Made by a program: the position numbers and the translations under genes
Shown here: positions 1 through 7,521 of the stretch, one piece after another
Layout of the letters: each line of letters opens with the position of its first letter
Numbering within the stretch: position 1 is the stretch's first letter
Notes under the pieces: generated by a model
What the model was told of the DNA's origin: nothing
What the model saw: the letters and a program-made list of their open reading frames with translations, nothing else
Databases searched by the model: none
NCBI GenBank assembly: GCA_964390795.1
Contig: CAYMLQ010000188.1
Coordinates: 1-10,880, forward strand
DNA length: 10,880 nt
Direction of reading: 5' to 3'
DNA from: CAYMLQ01 sp964390795
GTDB lineage: Bacteria; Verrucomicrobiota; Kiritimatiellia; RFP12; UBA1067

Positions 1-2522
1 GTCACGGCCAGCACCTGCTCCTTGAACGCCTCGCTCATGCCGCCGGAGGCGCAGAGCAAGGGGTTGATGCCGATCTCGTTCAGCAGCGAGGCGATGCCGA
101 CCACCAGATCCTCCTCGCCGTACACCACCGCGCGTTTGCCGAAGAGGTACTTGTGTCCGTCCACATAGCTGTCGAGCAGGCGTCCGCGCTCAAGGGCGTG
201 ACGCGCGGGCAAGGGCTGCCCGCCGAACGCGCTCAGGGCTTCGCACAGGGCGTCGCTCTCGCGCAGTCCCATCGGGAGGCCTAGGCGGCGGCACGGCGTG
301 CCGAAGGTCTCTTCCAACCAATCGCCGCCGCCCTCGCGCAGCGAGCGTCCAAGCTGCAGCGTGGCGGCGGAATTGGCAGAAAGGGCGATTCTCTCAACGG
401 GCGTGCCGCCTTCGGGCAGGCGGTGGTACTCCTCCCAGGACGGGCCGTCCAGCGTCTCGGAGTAGTCCGGCACCAGGATGCCGTCCAGGCCGAAGTCTGC
501 GAGCAACTCCTTGAAATAGCGCAGGTCAGCGGGCGAGACAAAGCCCGGCAGGAGGGTCACTTGGTTCGCGACGGTCGTCCCCTTGGCCTTGACGATGCAG
601 GCGAGGATGCCGCGCACGGCTGCGTGGAAGCCGTCCATGTGCGTACCCTTGTAGCTCGGCGTGGAGGCGCGGATCAGCGCGGGCAGTGGCGCGCCTTTGC
701 GTGAGGCTACGTACTCGCGCAGGAAGAGCGCCACGTCGTCGCCGATGGTCTCGCTCAGGCAGGAGGTGCAGACGCCGATGGCGGCGGGATTGTACTGTTT
801 GATCAGGTTGTCGAGGCCCGTGCTGAATAGAGAGCTGCCGCCGAAAACCGTGGCGGACTCGACGAAGCTGCTGGAGGCGATATCCATGGGCTCGCGGAAG
901 TGGCTGATCGTGTAGCGCCGGATATAGGTGGCACATCCTTGTGAACCATGGATCAGCGGGATGCAGCCCGCCACTCCGCGGAAGGCCACGCAGGCCCCGA
1001 GTGGCGCGCAGACTTTGCAGGGATTGACCGTGACGGCGGACGGCGGCGTCACCGCCGCCGAGGGAGGAGTTAGGAGTGAGGAGTTAGGAGTTTGTTCACC
1101 CTTTCCGATTACACCTTCAGCGTTCGATGTTCGGCGTTCAGCGTTCGGCGTTTCTTGAATTCCCTTTTCACTGCCCTCCGGCCTCCGACCTCTGGCACTC
1201 TGCCACACCGGCGTCATGAGGCTGGCGTAGACCTCCTCGGCGAAGTTCAGCATGCCCTCGTAGCCGGCCAGCGGCAGCTTGCGCTCGTGGTTGTGGTCGC
1301 AGAAGGCCATGCCCATCTTAAAGGCGATCGGCCGTTCCTTGACGCCGCCAATGAAGAGATCCGCGCCGCGCTCGCGGGCGAAGGTGCTCAGCTCGACGGG
1401 GTTCGAGTCGTCCACGATGATCGTGCCGGGCTCGCACAGGGCCGCCATCGTGTCGTAGTCCTCCTGGCGTCCGGTCTGGGAGCCGCAGACCACGGTCTCG
1501 ATGCCGAGCAGGCGCAGGGCCTTGATCAGCGAGATCGTCTTGAAAGCGCCGCCAACGTAGATCACGGCCTTGCGCCCCGTGAGCTTCGCGCGGTAGGACT
1601 CGAGCAGCGGCAGCAGGCGGGTGACCTCGTCGCGTACCAGTTGCGTGGCCTTCTCGTGCATGACCGGATCGCCGAAGAAGGCGGCCACGTCATAAAGCGC
1701 AGCGGACATGTCCTCGATGCCGAAGTAGGAGACCTGCTTGAACGGGATACCGTAGGTCTCCTTCATGTGGCGGGCCAGCTCGGTCATAGAGCCCGAGCAC
1801 TGCACCACGTTCAGCTTGGCGTGATGGGCGCGGCGGATGTCGTCCACGCGTCCGTCGCCGGTGATGCGGGTGAGGATGTTGACGCCCATGCGGCGGTAGT
1901 ATTCTTCCAGAATCCAGAGTTCGCCCGCGAGATTAAAGTCGCCGAGAATATTGATGCTGTGAGGCGGCACAGGCTCGGCGGGCTCAAGCGTGCCGATCAG
2001 GTGCGCGAGCGCGTCGCAGGCCGCCGCATAGCCGTCCTTCTTGGAGCCTCGAAAACCCTCCGAACGCACGGGCAGGACGGGGATGCCGGTCTCTTCCGTC
2101 ATCTTCCGGCAGACGCCGTCGACGTCGTCGCCGATCACGCCCACGATGCAGGTGGCGTAGACGAAGGCGGCCTTAGGGTTGTAGCGTGCGATCAGGGCGC
2201 GCAGGCCGCGCTCGAGCTTCTCCGCGCCGCCGAAGATCACGTCCCGCTCGCGCAGGTCGGTCGTGAAGCTGAGCCGGTGCAGCTCCGGGCCGGAGGAGAC
2301 CGTGCCGCGGATATCCCAGGTGTAGGCCGCGCAGCCCGCCGGGCCGTGGACCAGGTGGACCGCGTCGACGATCGGATAGAGCACCACCCGCGAGCCGCAG
2401 AAGACGCACGCGCGCTGGCTCACCGAACCGGCAAGGCTCGGCTTGGCACACGAGATGTCGGCCTTGCCGTCGGTGACGGTGGCGACCTGCGCGCGGCGTT
2501 TTTCTAAGACTGTGGTGCTCAT
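1..2522 (-). CDS. nifEN: NifE-NifN fusion: FeMo-cofactor assembly scaffold (3' end outside window)
   Basis: One uninterrupted frame of 840 complete codons running off the left edge. Residues 1-441 are NifE, with cluster-type cysteines at C39 (QRAC), C64 (HGPAGC) and C125 (YATC before VGVIGDD), a further C242 (VVQCSGSM), and the usual NifE ending EGMLNFAEEVYASLMTPVWQ. Residues 442-497 are a low-complexity linker. NifN begins near V499 (VNPCKVCAPLGAC) with HGSQGC and TSCLSETIGDD. Its three NifK-like cysteines are C505, C530 and C588; Azotobacter NifN keeps fewer of these. About 340 residues of NifN are present, so roughly 100 should lie beyond the edge. By family knowledge NifE and NifN form an alpha2beta2 scaffold on which the NifB product is converted to FeMo-cofactor before transfer to NifDK. 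I followed the frame codon by codon across the junction and found no stop, no ribosome-binding site and no good NifN start. The start at 2522 has GAGGT about 6 bases upstream. It is last in the visible operon, 95 bases after nifK. Confidence 0.93.
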   Translation of the reverse strand, partial: MSTTVLEKRRAQVATVTDGKADISCAKPSLAGSVSQRACVFCGSRVVLYPIVDAVHLVHGPAGCAAYTWDIRGTVSSGPELHRLSFTTDLRERDVIFGGAEKLERGLRALIARYNPKAAFVYATCIVGVIGDDVDGVCRKMTEETGIPVLPVRSEGFRGSKKDGYAAACDALAHLIGTLEPAEPVPPHSINILGDFNLAGELWILEEYYRRMGVNILTRITGDGRVDDIRRAHHAKLNVVQCSGSMTELARHMKETYGIPFKQVSYFGIEDMSAALYDVAAFFGDPVMHEKATQLVRDEVTRLLPLLESYRAKLTGRKAVIYVGGAFKTISLIKALRLLGIETVVCGSQTGRQEDYDTMAALCEPGTIIVDDSNPVELSTFARERGADLFIGGVKERPIAFKMGMAFCDHNHERKLPLAGYEGMLNFAEEVYASLMTPVWQSARGRRPEGSEKGIQETPNAERRTSNAEGVIGKGEQTPNSSLLTPPSAAVTPPSAVTVNPCKVCAPLGACVAFRGVAGCIPLIHGSQGCATYIRRYTISHFREPMDIASSSFVESATVFGGSSLFSTGLDNLIKQYNPAAIGVCTSCLSETIGDDVALFLREYVASRKGAPLPALIRASTPSYKGTHMDGFHAAVRGILACIVKAKGTTVANQVTLLPGFVSPADLRYFKELLADFGLDGILVPDYSETLDGPSWEEYHRLPEGGTPVERIALSANSAATLQLGRSLREGGGDWLEETFGTPCRRLGLPMGLRESDALCEALSAFGGQPLPARHALERGRLLDSYVDGHKYLFGKRAVVYGEEDLVVGIASLLNEIGINPLLCASGGMSEAFKEQVLAV
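1064..1091. repeat. Tandem heptamer array, (G/T)AGGAGT x4
   Basis: Four perfect consecutive units alternate GAGGAGT, TAGGAGT, GAGGAGT, TAGGAGT on the plus strand. On the coding strand of nifEN this reads as ACTCCTA-type units within the linker. The same heptamer family reappears in both orientations in the nifK-nifEN gap (2537-2612). Confidence 0.92.
1115..1149. repeat. Tandem heptamer array, GTTCGGC-type x5
   Basis: Consecutive plus-strand units are CTTCAGC, GTTCGAT, GTTCGGC, GTTCAGC and GTTCGGC, followed by a diverged GTTTCTT. This is a second, unrelated heptamer family in the nifE-nifN linker. Both families share the 7-bp period, which suggests the same type of repeat-generating process. 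Confidence 0.88.
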
Positions 2523-2536
2523 GCTCGTACCTCGCA

Positions 2537-2612
2537 TTTAGGAGTGAGGATTTAGGATTTAGGAAGTTTCGGCTGAGCTATCTCAACTCCTAACTCCTAA
2601 ATCCTAACTCCT
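2537..2612. repeat. Inverted pair of four-unit heptamer arrays in the nifK-nifEN gap
   Basis: Left arm 2537-2564 consists of TTTAGGA, GTGAGGA, TTTAGGA, TTTAGGA. Right arm 2585-2612 consists of AACTCCT, AACTCCT, AAATCCT, AACTCCT. The arms are near reverse complements, separated by 20 bases, and could form an imperfect stem of about 28 bp in the transcript. The array fills most of the 95 bases between the nifK stop and the nifEN start. There is no run of T after the stem on the transcribed strand, so it is not a typical intrinsic terminator. It could stabilise the mRNA or be a dispersed repeat. Confidence 0.88.
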
Positions 2613-2617
2613 CCTTG

Positions 2618-3997
2618 TCATTCCACCAGCTCCACCTGCGTCTCGGGGCAGGTGGCGTCCTTATGATCCAGCAGCGCGTTGAGGATCCGCTCCAGCAGCC
2701 GGATGGCGCCCATGTATCCCACCAGCGGAAGATAGCTGTGACCCACACGGTCCAGGATCGGGAACCCGACGCGCAGGAAGGGCGTGGCCTCATCGCGGGC
2801 GATGTACTTGCCGTAGGTGTTGCCCATCAGCAGATCCACCTTCCCGTTCTTGATCCACTGGTGCATCAGGAACATGTCCGCATTCGCGCCGTTCTTGCAC
2901 TTGGCCTCGGGAACGTCCGCCAGCACCTTCTCCATGCGCTCTGCGAACGCCTTGCCCGGCGTGCCGCTGACGACGTACACGGGCCGCATGTCGATGTCGC
3001 ACAGGAACTCCGAGAGCGCCACGAGCTGATCCGGGTCGCCCCAGAGCGCCACGCGCTTGCCCCAGAAGTACTGCTGCATATCGGTAATAAGGTCGACCAG
3101 TCGGCCCCGCTCATCCGCGATGCTCTCCGGCACCGGCCTGCCTGAAATGTCGCTCAGCTTCTGGATGAAGCGGTCCGTGGCCGCGATGCCGATCGGCAGG
3201 TCGAGCGTGGAGAAGGGCACGCCGCACTTGACCTCCAGGGCTTTGGCGCCCTCCTCGGAAGCGAAGGAACCCAACGCCAGCGTGTGCTTGTTTCCGCCCG
3301 CTGCCACGAGGTCCGCCACGGGCGTGCCGCCCTTGGGGTACATGTCCGCGTGTCCGGTCATGGCGCTGTCGAGCACCCCGGAGGTGTCCGGGAAGACCGT
3401 GACCGGCACGCCCATCTCCTTGGCCAGGCGCTTGATCTCGCGCATGTCGGAAGGCTCGACCCAGCCTGGGATGATGTTGATCGTGTCGCGCCGGTCTGAC
3501 GTCTTCACCGGCAGGCCGCGCACGATGCCCTTGACCATGTTGGAGAAGCCGGTAACGTGCGAGCCGACATAACTCGGCGTGCTTGCATAGATCACGCGCT
3601 TGCCCGGCGGGATCTTGCCCTCCTCCTGCGCCTTGCCGATGATCTGGTTGAGATCGTCGCCGATGGTCTCGGAAAGGCAGGTCGTGTGGACGGCGATCAA
3701 CTCCGGGTTGTAGACGGTGAAGAGCGTGTCGATGGCGGCGAGCAGGTTCGCCTGACCGCCGAACACCGAGGCGCCTTCGGTGAAGGAACTGGTGCCGGCC
3801 ATGACCGGCTCCTTGTAGTGGCGGGTGAGCGCGCTGCGGTGATAGGAGCAGCAGCCCTGTGACCCGTGGCTGTGCGGCATGCAGCCGTGGATACCCAGGG
3901 CCGCATACATCGCGCCGATCGGCTGGCAGGTCTTGGCCGGGTTGACGGTCAGCGCCTCGCGCTCTTTGATCTCTGTCGGTGTGTGTCTCAGAAGCAT
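2618..3997 (-). CDS. nifK: Nitrogenase MoFe protein beta chain NifK
   Basis: 459 residues. With NifD it forms the alpha2beta2 MoFe protein that reduces N2 to ammonia; the P-cluster lies at the alpha-beta interface. The P-cluster cysteines are C24 (NPAKTC), C49 (HGSQGC, with an extra C50 beside it) and C107 (HTTCLSETIGDD). TPSYVGSHVTGF near residues 139-150 matches the conserved beta-chain segment that carries the P-cluster serine region. The protein starts almost directly at the first conserved block and so lacks the roughly 50-60 residue N-terminal extension of proteobacterial NifK, as usual in anaerobes. The start at 3997 is supported by AAGGAG 8 bases upstream. It follows nifD by 88 bases that contain two hairpins. 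Confidence 0.97.
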   Translation of the reverse strand: MLLRHTPTEIKEREALTVNPAKTCQPIGAMYAALGIHGCMPHSHGSQGCCSYHRSALTRHYKEPVMAGTSSFTEGASVFGGQANLLAAIDTLFTVYNPELIAVHTTCLSETIGDDLNQIIGKAQEEGKIPPGKRVIYASTPSYVGSHVTGFSNMVKGIVRGLPVKTSDRRDTINIIPGWVEPSDMREIKRLAKEMGVPVTVFPDTSGVLDSAMTGHADMYPKGGTPVADLVAAGGNKHTLALGSFASEEGAKALEVKCGVPFSTLDLPIGIAATDRFIQKLSDISGRPVPESIADERGRLVDLITDMQQYFWGKRVALWGDPDQLVALSEFLCDIDMRPVYVVSGTPGKAFAERMEKVLADVPEAKCKNGANADMFLMHQWIKNGKVDLLMGNTYGKYIARDEATPFLRVGFPILDRVGHSYLPLVGYMGAIRLLERILNALLDHKDATCPETQVELVE

Positions 3998-4035
3998 GAT
4001 GTGTTCTCCTTATATGCAAACTTGCCGTTTGGCAG

Positions 4036-4079
4036 GGACGGCTCCCCGAGCCGTCCGCGGCGCGTTCGGGGAACGCGCC
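4036..4079. repeat. Twin perfect hairpins between nifD and nifK
   Basis: Two perfect inverted repeats sit side by side. The first has GGACGGCT (4036-4043) pairing with AGCCGTCC (4049-4056) around a CCCCG loop. The second has GGCGCGTTC (4059-4067) pairing with GAACGCGCC (4071-4079) around a GGG loop. On the transcript the loops read CCC and CGGGG, so they are complementary to each other. No T run follows, which argues against a full terminator. Likely a REP-like dispersed element or mRNA-processing/stability structure; it occupies half of the intergenic gap. Confidence 0.9.
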
Positions 4080-4085
4080 CTACCG

Positions 4086-5717
4086 TTAAGCCGACGCGTA
4101 CTCCGCCGTAATCTGCGGCGTGTCCAGCCACGGCGGTCGGATGAGCTTCCAGACCTTGGCGTTGACCATGCGGTCGATGTCCCGGTAGAAGTTGATCGCG
4201 CCGCGGAAGCCGGCGTACGGGCCGCCGTAGTCGTAGCTGTGGAGCTGCTTCATGGGCACGCCCATTTTCTGCACGCAGTATTTTTCCTTGATGCCCGCAC
4301 AGAAGACCGCAGGGTGATAGGTCTCGATGAGTCGCTCCATCTCGTAGTGCGAGATGTCGTCGATCACGAGCGAACCCTTCTCCATTTCGGTCATCATGCC
4401 GTTGTAATCGTTGAACTCGTACCCCACCTGGGAGAGCGTCTCCATCTCGTCCGTGGACTTGCGCGGCTCATACTTCTCCGGGTCAGGCTCGACGTGCAGC
4501 TCCTCGATGTTGCGGCTGTCCGCATCCACCTGGATCGTGGGCAGCACGCGGCGGCCCTCATAGTCATCGCGGTGGGCGAACTCGTAGCCTGCGGCGATGC
4601 TCGTCATGCCCAGCTCGCGGAAGAGGTCCTGGTAGTGGTGGGCGCGGGAACCGCCGACGAAGAGCATCGCCAGCTTGCCCGTTGTGCGCGGGCGGATCTC
4701 ATCCGCAGCCGCCTTGACCGCCTCCATCTCCTCGGCGATGACCTTCTCAACGCGTTCGGCCAGCGCCGGGTCTTCGAAGTACTGCGCAATCTTGCGCAGC
4801 GACTTGGCGGTGGACTCGGCCCCGATGAAGTTCACCTTGAACCAGGGGATGCCGTACTTCTTCTCGATCATGTCCGCGACGTAGTTGATCGAGCGGTGAC
4901 ACATCACCACATTCAGATCCGCCATGTGGGCGTTCTCGAAGGCGCCGATCGTGGAGTTCCCGCTGAAGGTCGCGTTGAGCGTGATGCCGCAGCTCTCCAG
5001 CAGGCGTTCCAGTTCGAAGGCGTCGCCGCCGATGTTGTACTCGCCCAGCATGTTCATCACGTACTTGCCGTCCGGACGCGTGTTGCCGCGGCCGATCACG
5101 TGCTTGAAGATCTGGTTGTTGGCGATGTGGTGGCCGGCCGACTGGCTGACACCTTTGTAGCCCTCGCAGGAAAAGGCGAAGACGTTGCAGTCGCCGAACT
5201 TCTCCTTCATCTCTCGGGAGATGGCGTGGATGTCGTCGCCGATCAACCCCACCGGGCAAGTCGCGAAGACCGCGATCGCCTTGGGATGGAAGATGTCGTA
5301 TGCCTCCTGGATCGCCGCGCGCAGCTTCTTCTCGCCGCCGAAGACGATGTTCTCGTCCTGCATGTCGGTGGAGAAGCAGTACATCATGAAGTTCTCGCCG
5401 TCGGGACCGACCTCGCCGGGGTCGGTCTGGTTGCGGCGCGTGAGCCAGGAGTAGAAGCCGCAGCCGATCGGGCCGTGGGTGATGTTGATGATGTCGCGCG
5501 TCGGCCCGAGCACCACGCCCTTACAGCCGGCGTAACAGCAGCCGCGCTGCGAGATGATGCCCGGGATCGTGCGCACGTTGGCCTGGACGGCTGGCACGGC
5601 CCCGGGGTCGTTCACGACCATGGATTTGCTGCGCTTCTTCGCGACCTTGGCCGGATACTTCTCAAGGATCTCCGCCTTGACGGCTTCGGCATCGGGGAGT
5701 CGGGTCGTCATGTTCAT
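4086..5717 (-). CDS. nifD: Nitrogenase MoFe protein alpha chain NifD
   Basis: 543 residues; alpha subunit carrying the FeMo-cofactor active site. P-cluster cysteines are C60 (QRGCCYAGCKGVV), C86 (HGPIGCGFYSW) and C154 (FATCPVGLIGDD). FeMo-cofactor ligands are C273 (VVMCHRS) and H493 (QLHSYDYGGPY). The substrate-pocket residues V68, Q192 and H196 (VSQSAGHHIAN) correspond to alpha-Val70, Gln191 and His195 of Azotobacter. Residues about 385-440 hold an insertion of about 50 residues, a mark of NifD from clostridia and other anaerobes. No small delta-subunit gene lies between D and K, which argues against an iron-only or vanadium enzyme. The start at 5717 overlaps the nifI2 stop by 4 bases (ATGA) and has a strong AGGAGG 6 bases upstream. 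Confidence 0.97.
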   Translation of the reverse strand: MNMTTRLPDAEAVKAEILEKYPAKVAKKRSKSMVVNDPGAVPAVQANVRTIPGIISQRGCCYAGCKGVVLGPTRDIINITHGPIGCGFYSWLTRRNQTDPGEVGPDGENFMMYCFSTDMQDENIVFGGEKKLRAAIQEAYDIFHPKAIAVFATCPVGLIGDDIHAISREMKEKFGDCNVFAFSCEGYKGVSQSAGHHIANNQIFKHVIGRGNTRPDGKYVMNMLGEYNIGGDAFELERLLESCGITLNATFSGNSTIGAFENAHMADLNVVMCHRSINYVADMIEKKYGIPWFKVNFIGAESTAKSLRKIAQYFEDPALAERVEKVIAEEMEAVKAAADEIRPRTTGKLAMLFVGGSRAHHYQDLFRELGMTSIAAGYEFAHRDDYEGRRVLPTIQVDADSRNIEELHVEPDPEKYEPRKSTDEMETLSQVGYEFNDYNGMMTEMEKGSLVIDDISHYEMERLIETYHPAVFCAGIKEKYCVQKMGVPMKQLHSYDYGGPYAGFRGAINFYRDIDRMVNAKVWKLIRPPWLDTPQITAEYASA

Positions 5718-6124
5718 GGTAAACCTCCTGAAGAGTCGAGAACGGTTCCGCCTGACGCGCCTTCGGCTTTCTCGCCTGTGCGGACGCGAATGGCTTCGAG
5801 GACCGGCGTGACAAAGATCTTCCCGTCGCCTGGGCTGCCGGTCTGGTTGGCGCCGATGATCGCCTTCACCGTGCGTTCCACCCAGTCGTCCGAGACGATC
5901 ACCGTAAGCTGCCGTTTCGGTACGAGGCGCGGGCCCTGGCCGAGCTGGGCGATCGCTTCGGTGTGGCCCGCCTTCGCGCCGTCCAGCAGGCGGTAGTCCA
6001 CCAGCCCCTTGCCGCGGCCGAGCACGCGGCCCGTCGCGGTGAACGAGGTGATGCCCACATCGTTCAGCGCCTTCTTGGTGGCGTTGATCCGGTTGATCCG
6101 GATGATGGCCATAACTTGTTTCAT
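5714..6124 (-). CDS. nifI2: Nitrogenase-regulating PII-like protein NifI2
   Basis: 136 residues of the GlnB/PII superfamily. The N-terminal strand MKQVMAIIRI, a T-loop at about 37-70 longer than in NifI1, and the C-terminal signature GDGKIFVTPVLEAIRVRTGE (99-118) identify the family. In methanogens and clostridia NifI1 and NifI2 form a hetero-oligomer that binds NifDK and blocks NifH docking; 2-oxoglutarate and ATP relieve the inhibition. The assignment as NifI2 rests on gene order and the longer T-loop. A tail of about 18 small or polar residues (119-136) follows the PII fold. GGGGAGG lies 7 bases before the start. It begins 14 bases after nifI1 and overlaps nifD by 4 bases, so translation of the two is probably coupled. 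Confidence 0.93.
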   Translation of the reverse strand: MKQVMAIIRINRINATKKALNDVGITSFTATGRVLGRGKGLVDYRLLDGAKAGHTEAIAQLGQGPRLVPKRQLTVIVSDDWVERTVKAIIGANQTGSPGDGKIFVTPVLEAIRVRTGEKAEGASGGTVLDSSGGLP

Positions 6125-6138
6125 GGAGCAGCCTCCCC

Positions 6139-6462
6139 TCAGACTTCTTTGACGCCTGAGCTGATGGTGTAGACTTCTTCCACCGGAATCACAAAGACCT
6201 TGCCGTCGCCGAAGTGACCCGGCCCCGTGCGGGCCGACTCCAGCACCGTCTTCAGCACGAACTCCTTGTCCGCATTGGGCACCACGAACAGCAGCATCTC
6301 CTTCGGCAGCTCGTCGTAGTGAATCTCGCCGACCTTGAGACCGCGCTGCTTGCCGCGCCCGAACACCGGGATCTTTGTTACGGCCGAGTACCCGGCCTCC
6401 AACAGCGCCTCCAGCACCGCATCCGCCTTCTCGGGGCGGATAACCGCCTTGATCATGATCAT
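6139..6462 (-). CDS. nifI1: Nitrogenase-regulating PII-like protein NifI1
   Basis: 107 residues of the GlnB/PII superfamily, the partner of NifI2 in post-translational ammonia switch-off of nitrogenase. It starts MIMIKAVIRPEKADAVLEAL, has a T-loop around GRGKQRGLKVGEIHYDELPKE (35-55), and ends with the PII C-terminal signature GDGKVFVIPVEEVYTI (85-100). The glutamine-synthetase-regulating PII uridylylation tyrosine context is absent, as expected for NifI1. The first ATG at 6462 is preferred over a second ATG two codons later because AAGGAG lies 6 bases before the first. It starts 27 bases after the nifH stop; that gap holds a short run of CTGAAA-like hexamers. Confidence 0.94.
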   Translation of the reverse strand: MIMIKAVIRPEKADAVLEALLEAGYSAVTKIPVFGRGKQRGLKVGEIHYDELPKEMLLFVVPNADKEFVLKTVLESARTGPGHFGDGKVFVIPVEEVYTISSGVKEV

Positions 6463-6489
6463 ATCGCTCTCCTTGTTTCCGTTTCAGTT

Positions 6490-7314
6490 TCAGTTCGCGA
6501 TGCCGAAGGTGATAAGCAGCTTCTCCAGCTCCTCGATCGTCAGCGGCTTGGGGATCACGAACATCTTGTTCTGGTCGATCTTCCGCGCCAGCGCCCGGTA
6601 CTCGTCCGCCTGAGCATGCGAGGGCTCATACTCGATCACCGTCTTGCGGTTGATCTCCGCGCGCTGCACCACGTTCTCGCGCGGCACGAAGTGGATCATC
6701 TGCGTGCCGAGCGCCTTCGCCAACTCCTCGATCATCTCGCGCTCGTTGTCCACCTTGCGGCTGTTGCAGATCAGGCCGCCCAGGCGCACCCCTCCCGTAT
6801 CCGCGTACTTGACGATACCTTTGCAGATGTTGTTCGCCGCGTACATGGCCATCATCTCGCCCGAGCAGACGATGTAGATCTCCTGCGCTTTGCCGTCGCG
6901 GATCGGCATCGCGAATCCGCCGCACACCACGTCGCCCAGCACATCGTAGAACGCGTAGTCGAGCTTGTGGGAGGCGTCGTACGCCCCGAGCTGCTCGAGC
7001 AGGGTGATCGAGGTGATGATGCCGCGTCCCGCGCAGCCGACCCCCGGCTCCGGGCCGCCGGACTCGACACATTTGGTGCCGCCGTAGCCGGCCTTCAGGA
7101 TCGTGTCCAGATCCACGTCCTCGCCTTCTTCGCGCAGCGTGTCCAGCACGGTCTTCTGAGCGAGGCCGCCCAGCAGCAGCCGTGTGGAGTCGGCCTTCGG
7201 GTCGCACCCGACGACCATCACCTTCATGCCCATCTCGGCCAAGCCCGCCACGGTGTTCTGCGTGGTCGTGGACTTGCCGATGCCTCCTTTGCCGTAGATA
7301 GCGATCTTTCTCAT
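6490..7314 (-). CDS. nifH: Nitrogenase iron protein (dinitrogenase reductase) NifH
   Basis: 274 residues; homodimeric ATPase that carries electrons to the MoFe protein and also takes part in cofactor maturation. The P-loop GKGGIGKST is at 8-16, switch I GCDPKADST at 37-44, and switch II DVLGDVVCGGF at 124-134. The cysteines holding the shared 4Fe-4S cluster are C94 (GVGCAGRG) and C131. R97 sits where ADP-ribosylation occurs in organisms with DraT; no draT or draG is present here, and switch-off is more likely through NifI. The length is normal for the family. AGAGGG lies 5-6 bases before the start. It is the first gene of the operon and has a candidate -24/-12 promoter about 65 bases upstream. 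Confidence 0.98.
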   Translation of the reverse strand: MRKIAIYGKGGIGKSTTTQNTVAGLAEMGMKVMVVGCDPKADSTRLLLGGLAQKTVLDTLREEGEDVDLDTILKAGYGGTKCVESGGPEPGVGCAGRGIITSITLLEQLGAYDASHKLDYAFYDVLGDVVCGGFAMPIRDGKAQEIYIVCSGEMMAMYAANNICKGIVKYADTGGVRLGGLICNSRKVDNEREMIEELAKALGTQMIHFVPRENVVQRAEINRKTVIEYEPSHAQADEYRALARKIDQNKMFVIPKPLTIEELEKLLITFGIAN

Positions 7315-7377
7315 GTGGTCCCTCTTTCTTTTCGTTCAAACCTGCCAACCGTGTGAGCCGCAAGTGCCTGTACTCTT

Positions 7378-7393
7378 AACACGAAACGTGCCA
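7378..7393 (-). promoter_or_regulatory. Candidate sigma-54 promoter of the nif operon
   Basis: Read on the minus strand, TGGCACG (7393-7387) matches the -24 element exactly. Four bases later comes GTGTT in place of the consensus TTGCW, so the -12 dinucleotide is GT instead of GC. Transcription would begin near 7367, leaving a leader of about 50 bases before nifH. The position and a NifA gene next door fit, but the imperfect -12 leaves doubt. Confidence 0.5.
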
Positions 7394-7521
7394 AGACGCC
7401 TTCACCGACCCGCAAGAGGCGCAATCGTGACGTCGGAACCTCTTTCATGCCAGCGTGTTGCACATACTAATAAAACACCCGAACCGTCGCCTGCCGACAC
7501 CTTTGGTATCCGAAACGGAAG

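Larger units (their letters stand above)
1029..1199 (-). other. Inter-domain linker of the NifE-NifN fusion, made largely of heptamer repeats
   Basis: This segment codes for residues 442-498 of the fusion, between the conserved end of NifE (PVWQ) and the conserved start of NifN (NPCKVC). The translated stretch is rich in Ser, Thr, Pro, Asn, Glu and Arg and resembles no part of either family; it includes ETPNAERRTSNAEG and EQTPNSSLLTPPSAAVTPPS. Two tandem 7-bp repeat tracts lie inside it, at 1064-1091 and 1115-1149. Because 7 is not a multiple of 3, the repeats are read in changing frames and give no simple amino-acid repeat. It looks like a former intergenic spacer that has become coding (inference). 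Confidence 0.85.

Noticed and set aside
1064..1149. CRISPR-like repeat array
   Set aside because: Units are 7 bp in direct tandem without spacers and lie inside a coding frame.
4036..4079. Twin hairpins as an intrinsic terminator of nifHI1I2D
   Set aside because: No T run follows either stem on the transcribed strand, and nifK has no alternative promoter that I can see.
3998..4085. Possible anfG/vnfG delta-subunit gene between nifD and nifK
   Set aside because: The gap is only 88 bases and filled by hairpins; no delta subunit fits, which supports a molybdenum enzyme.
3879..5996. A 705-codon open frame on the plus strand opposite nifD and nifI2, and a 471-codon one at 1092-2507 opposite nifE
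   Set aside because: They lie antisense to proteins with full catalytic motifs, have the low-complexity His/Arg/Val/Asp composition of mirror frames in GC-rich DNA, lack ribosome-binding sites, and match no family I know.
7341..7350. Second -24-like TTGGCAGG on the minus strand before nifH
   Set aside because: No GC dinucleotide follows at the required 10-base distance.
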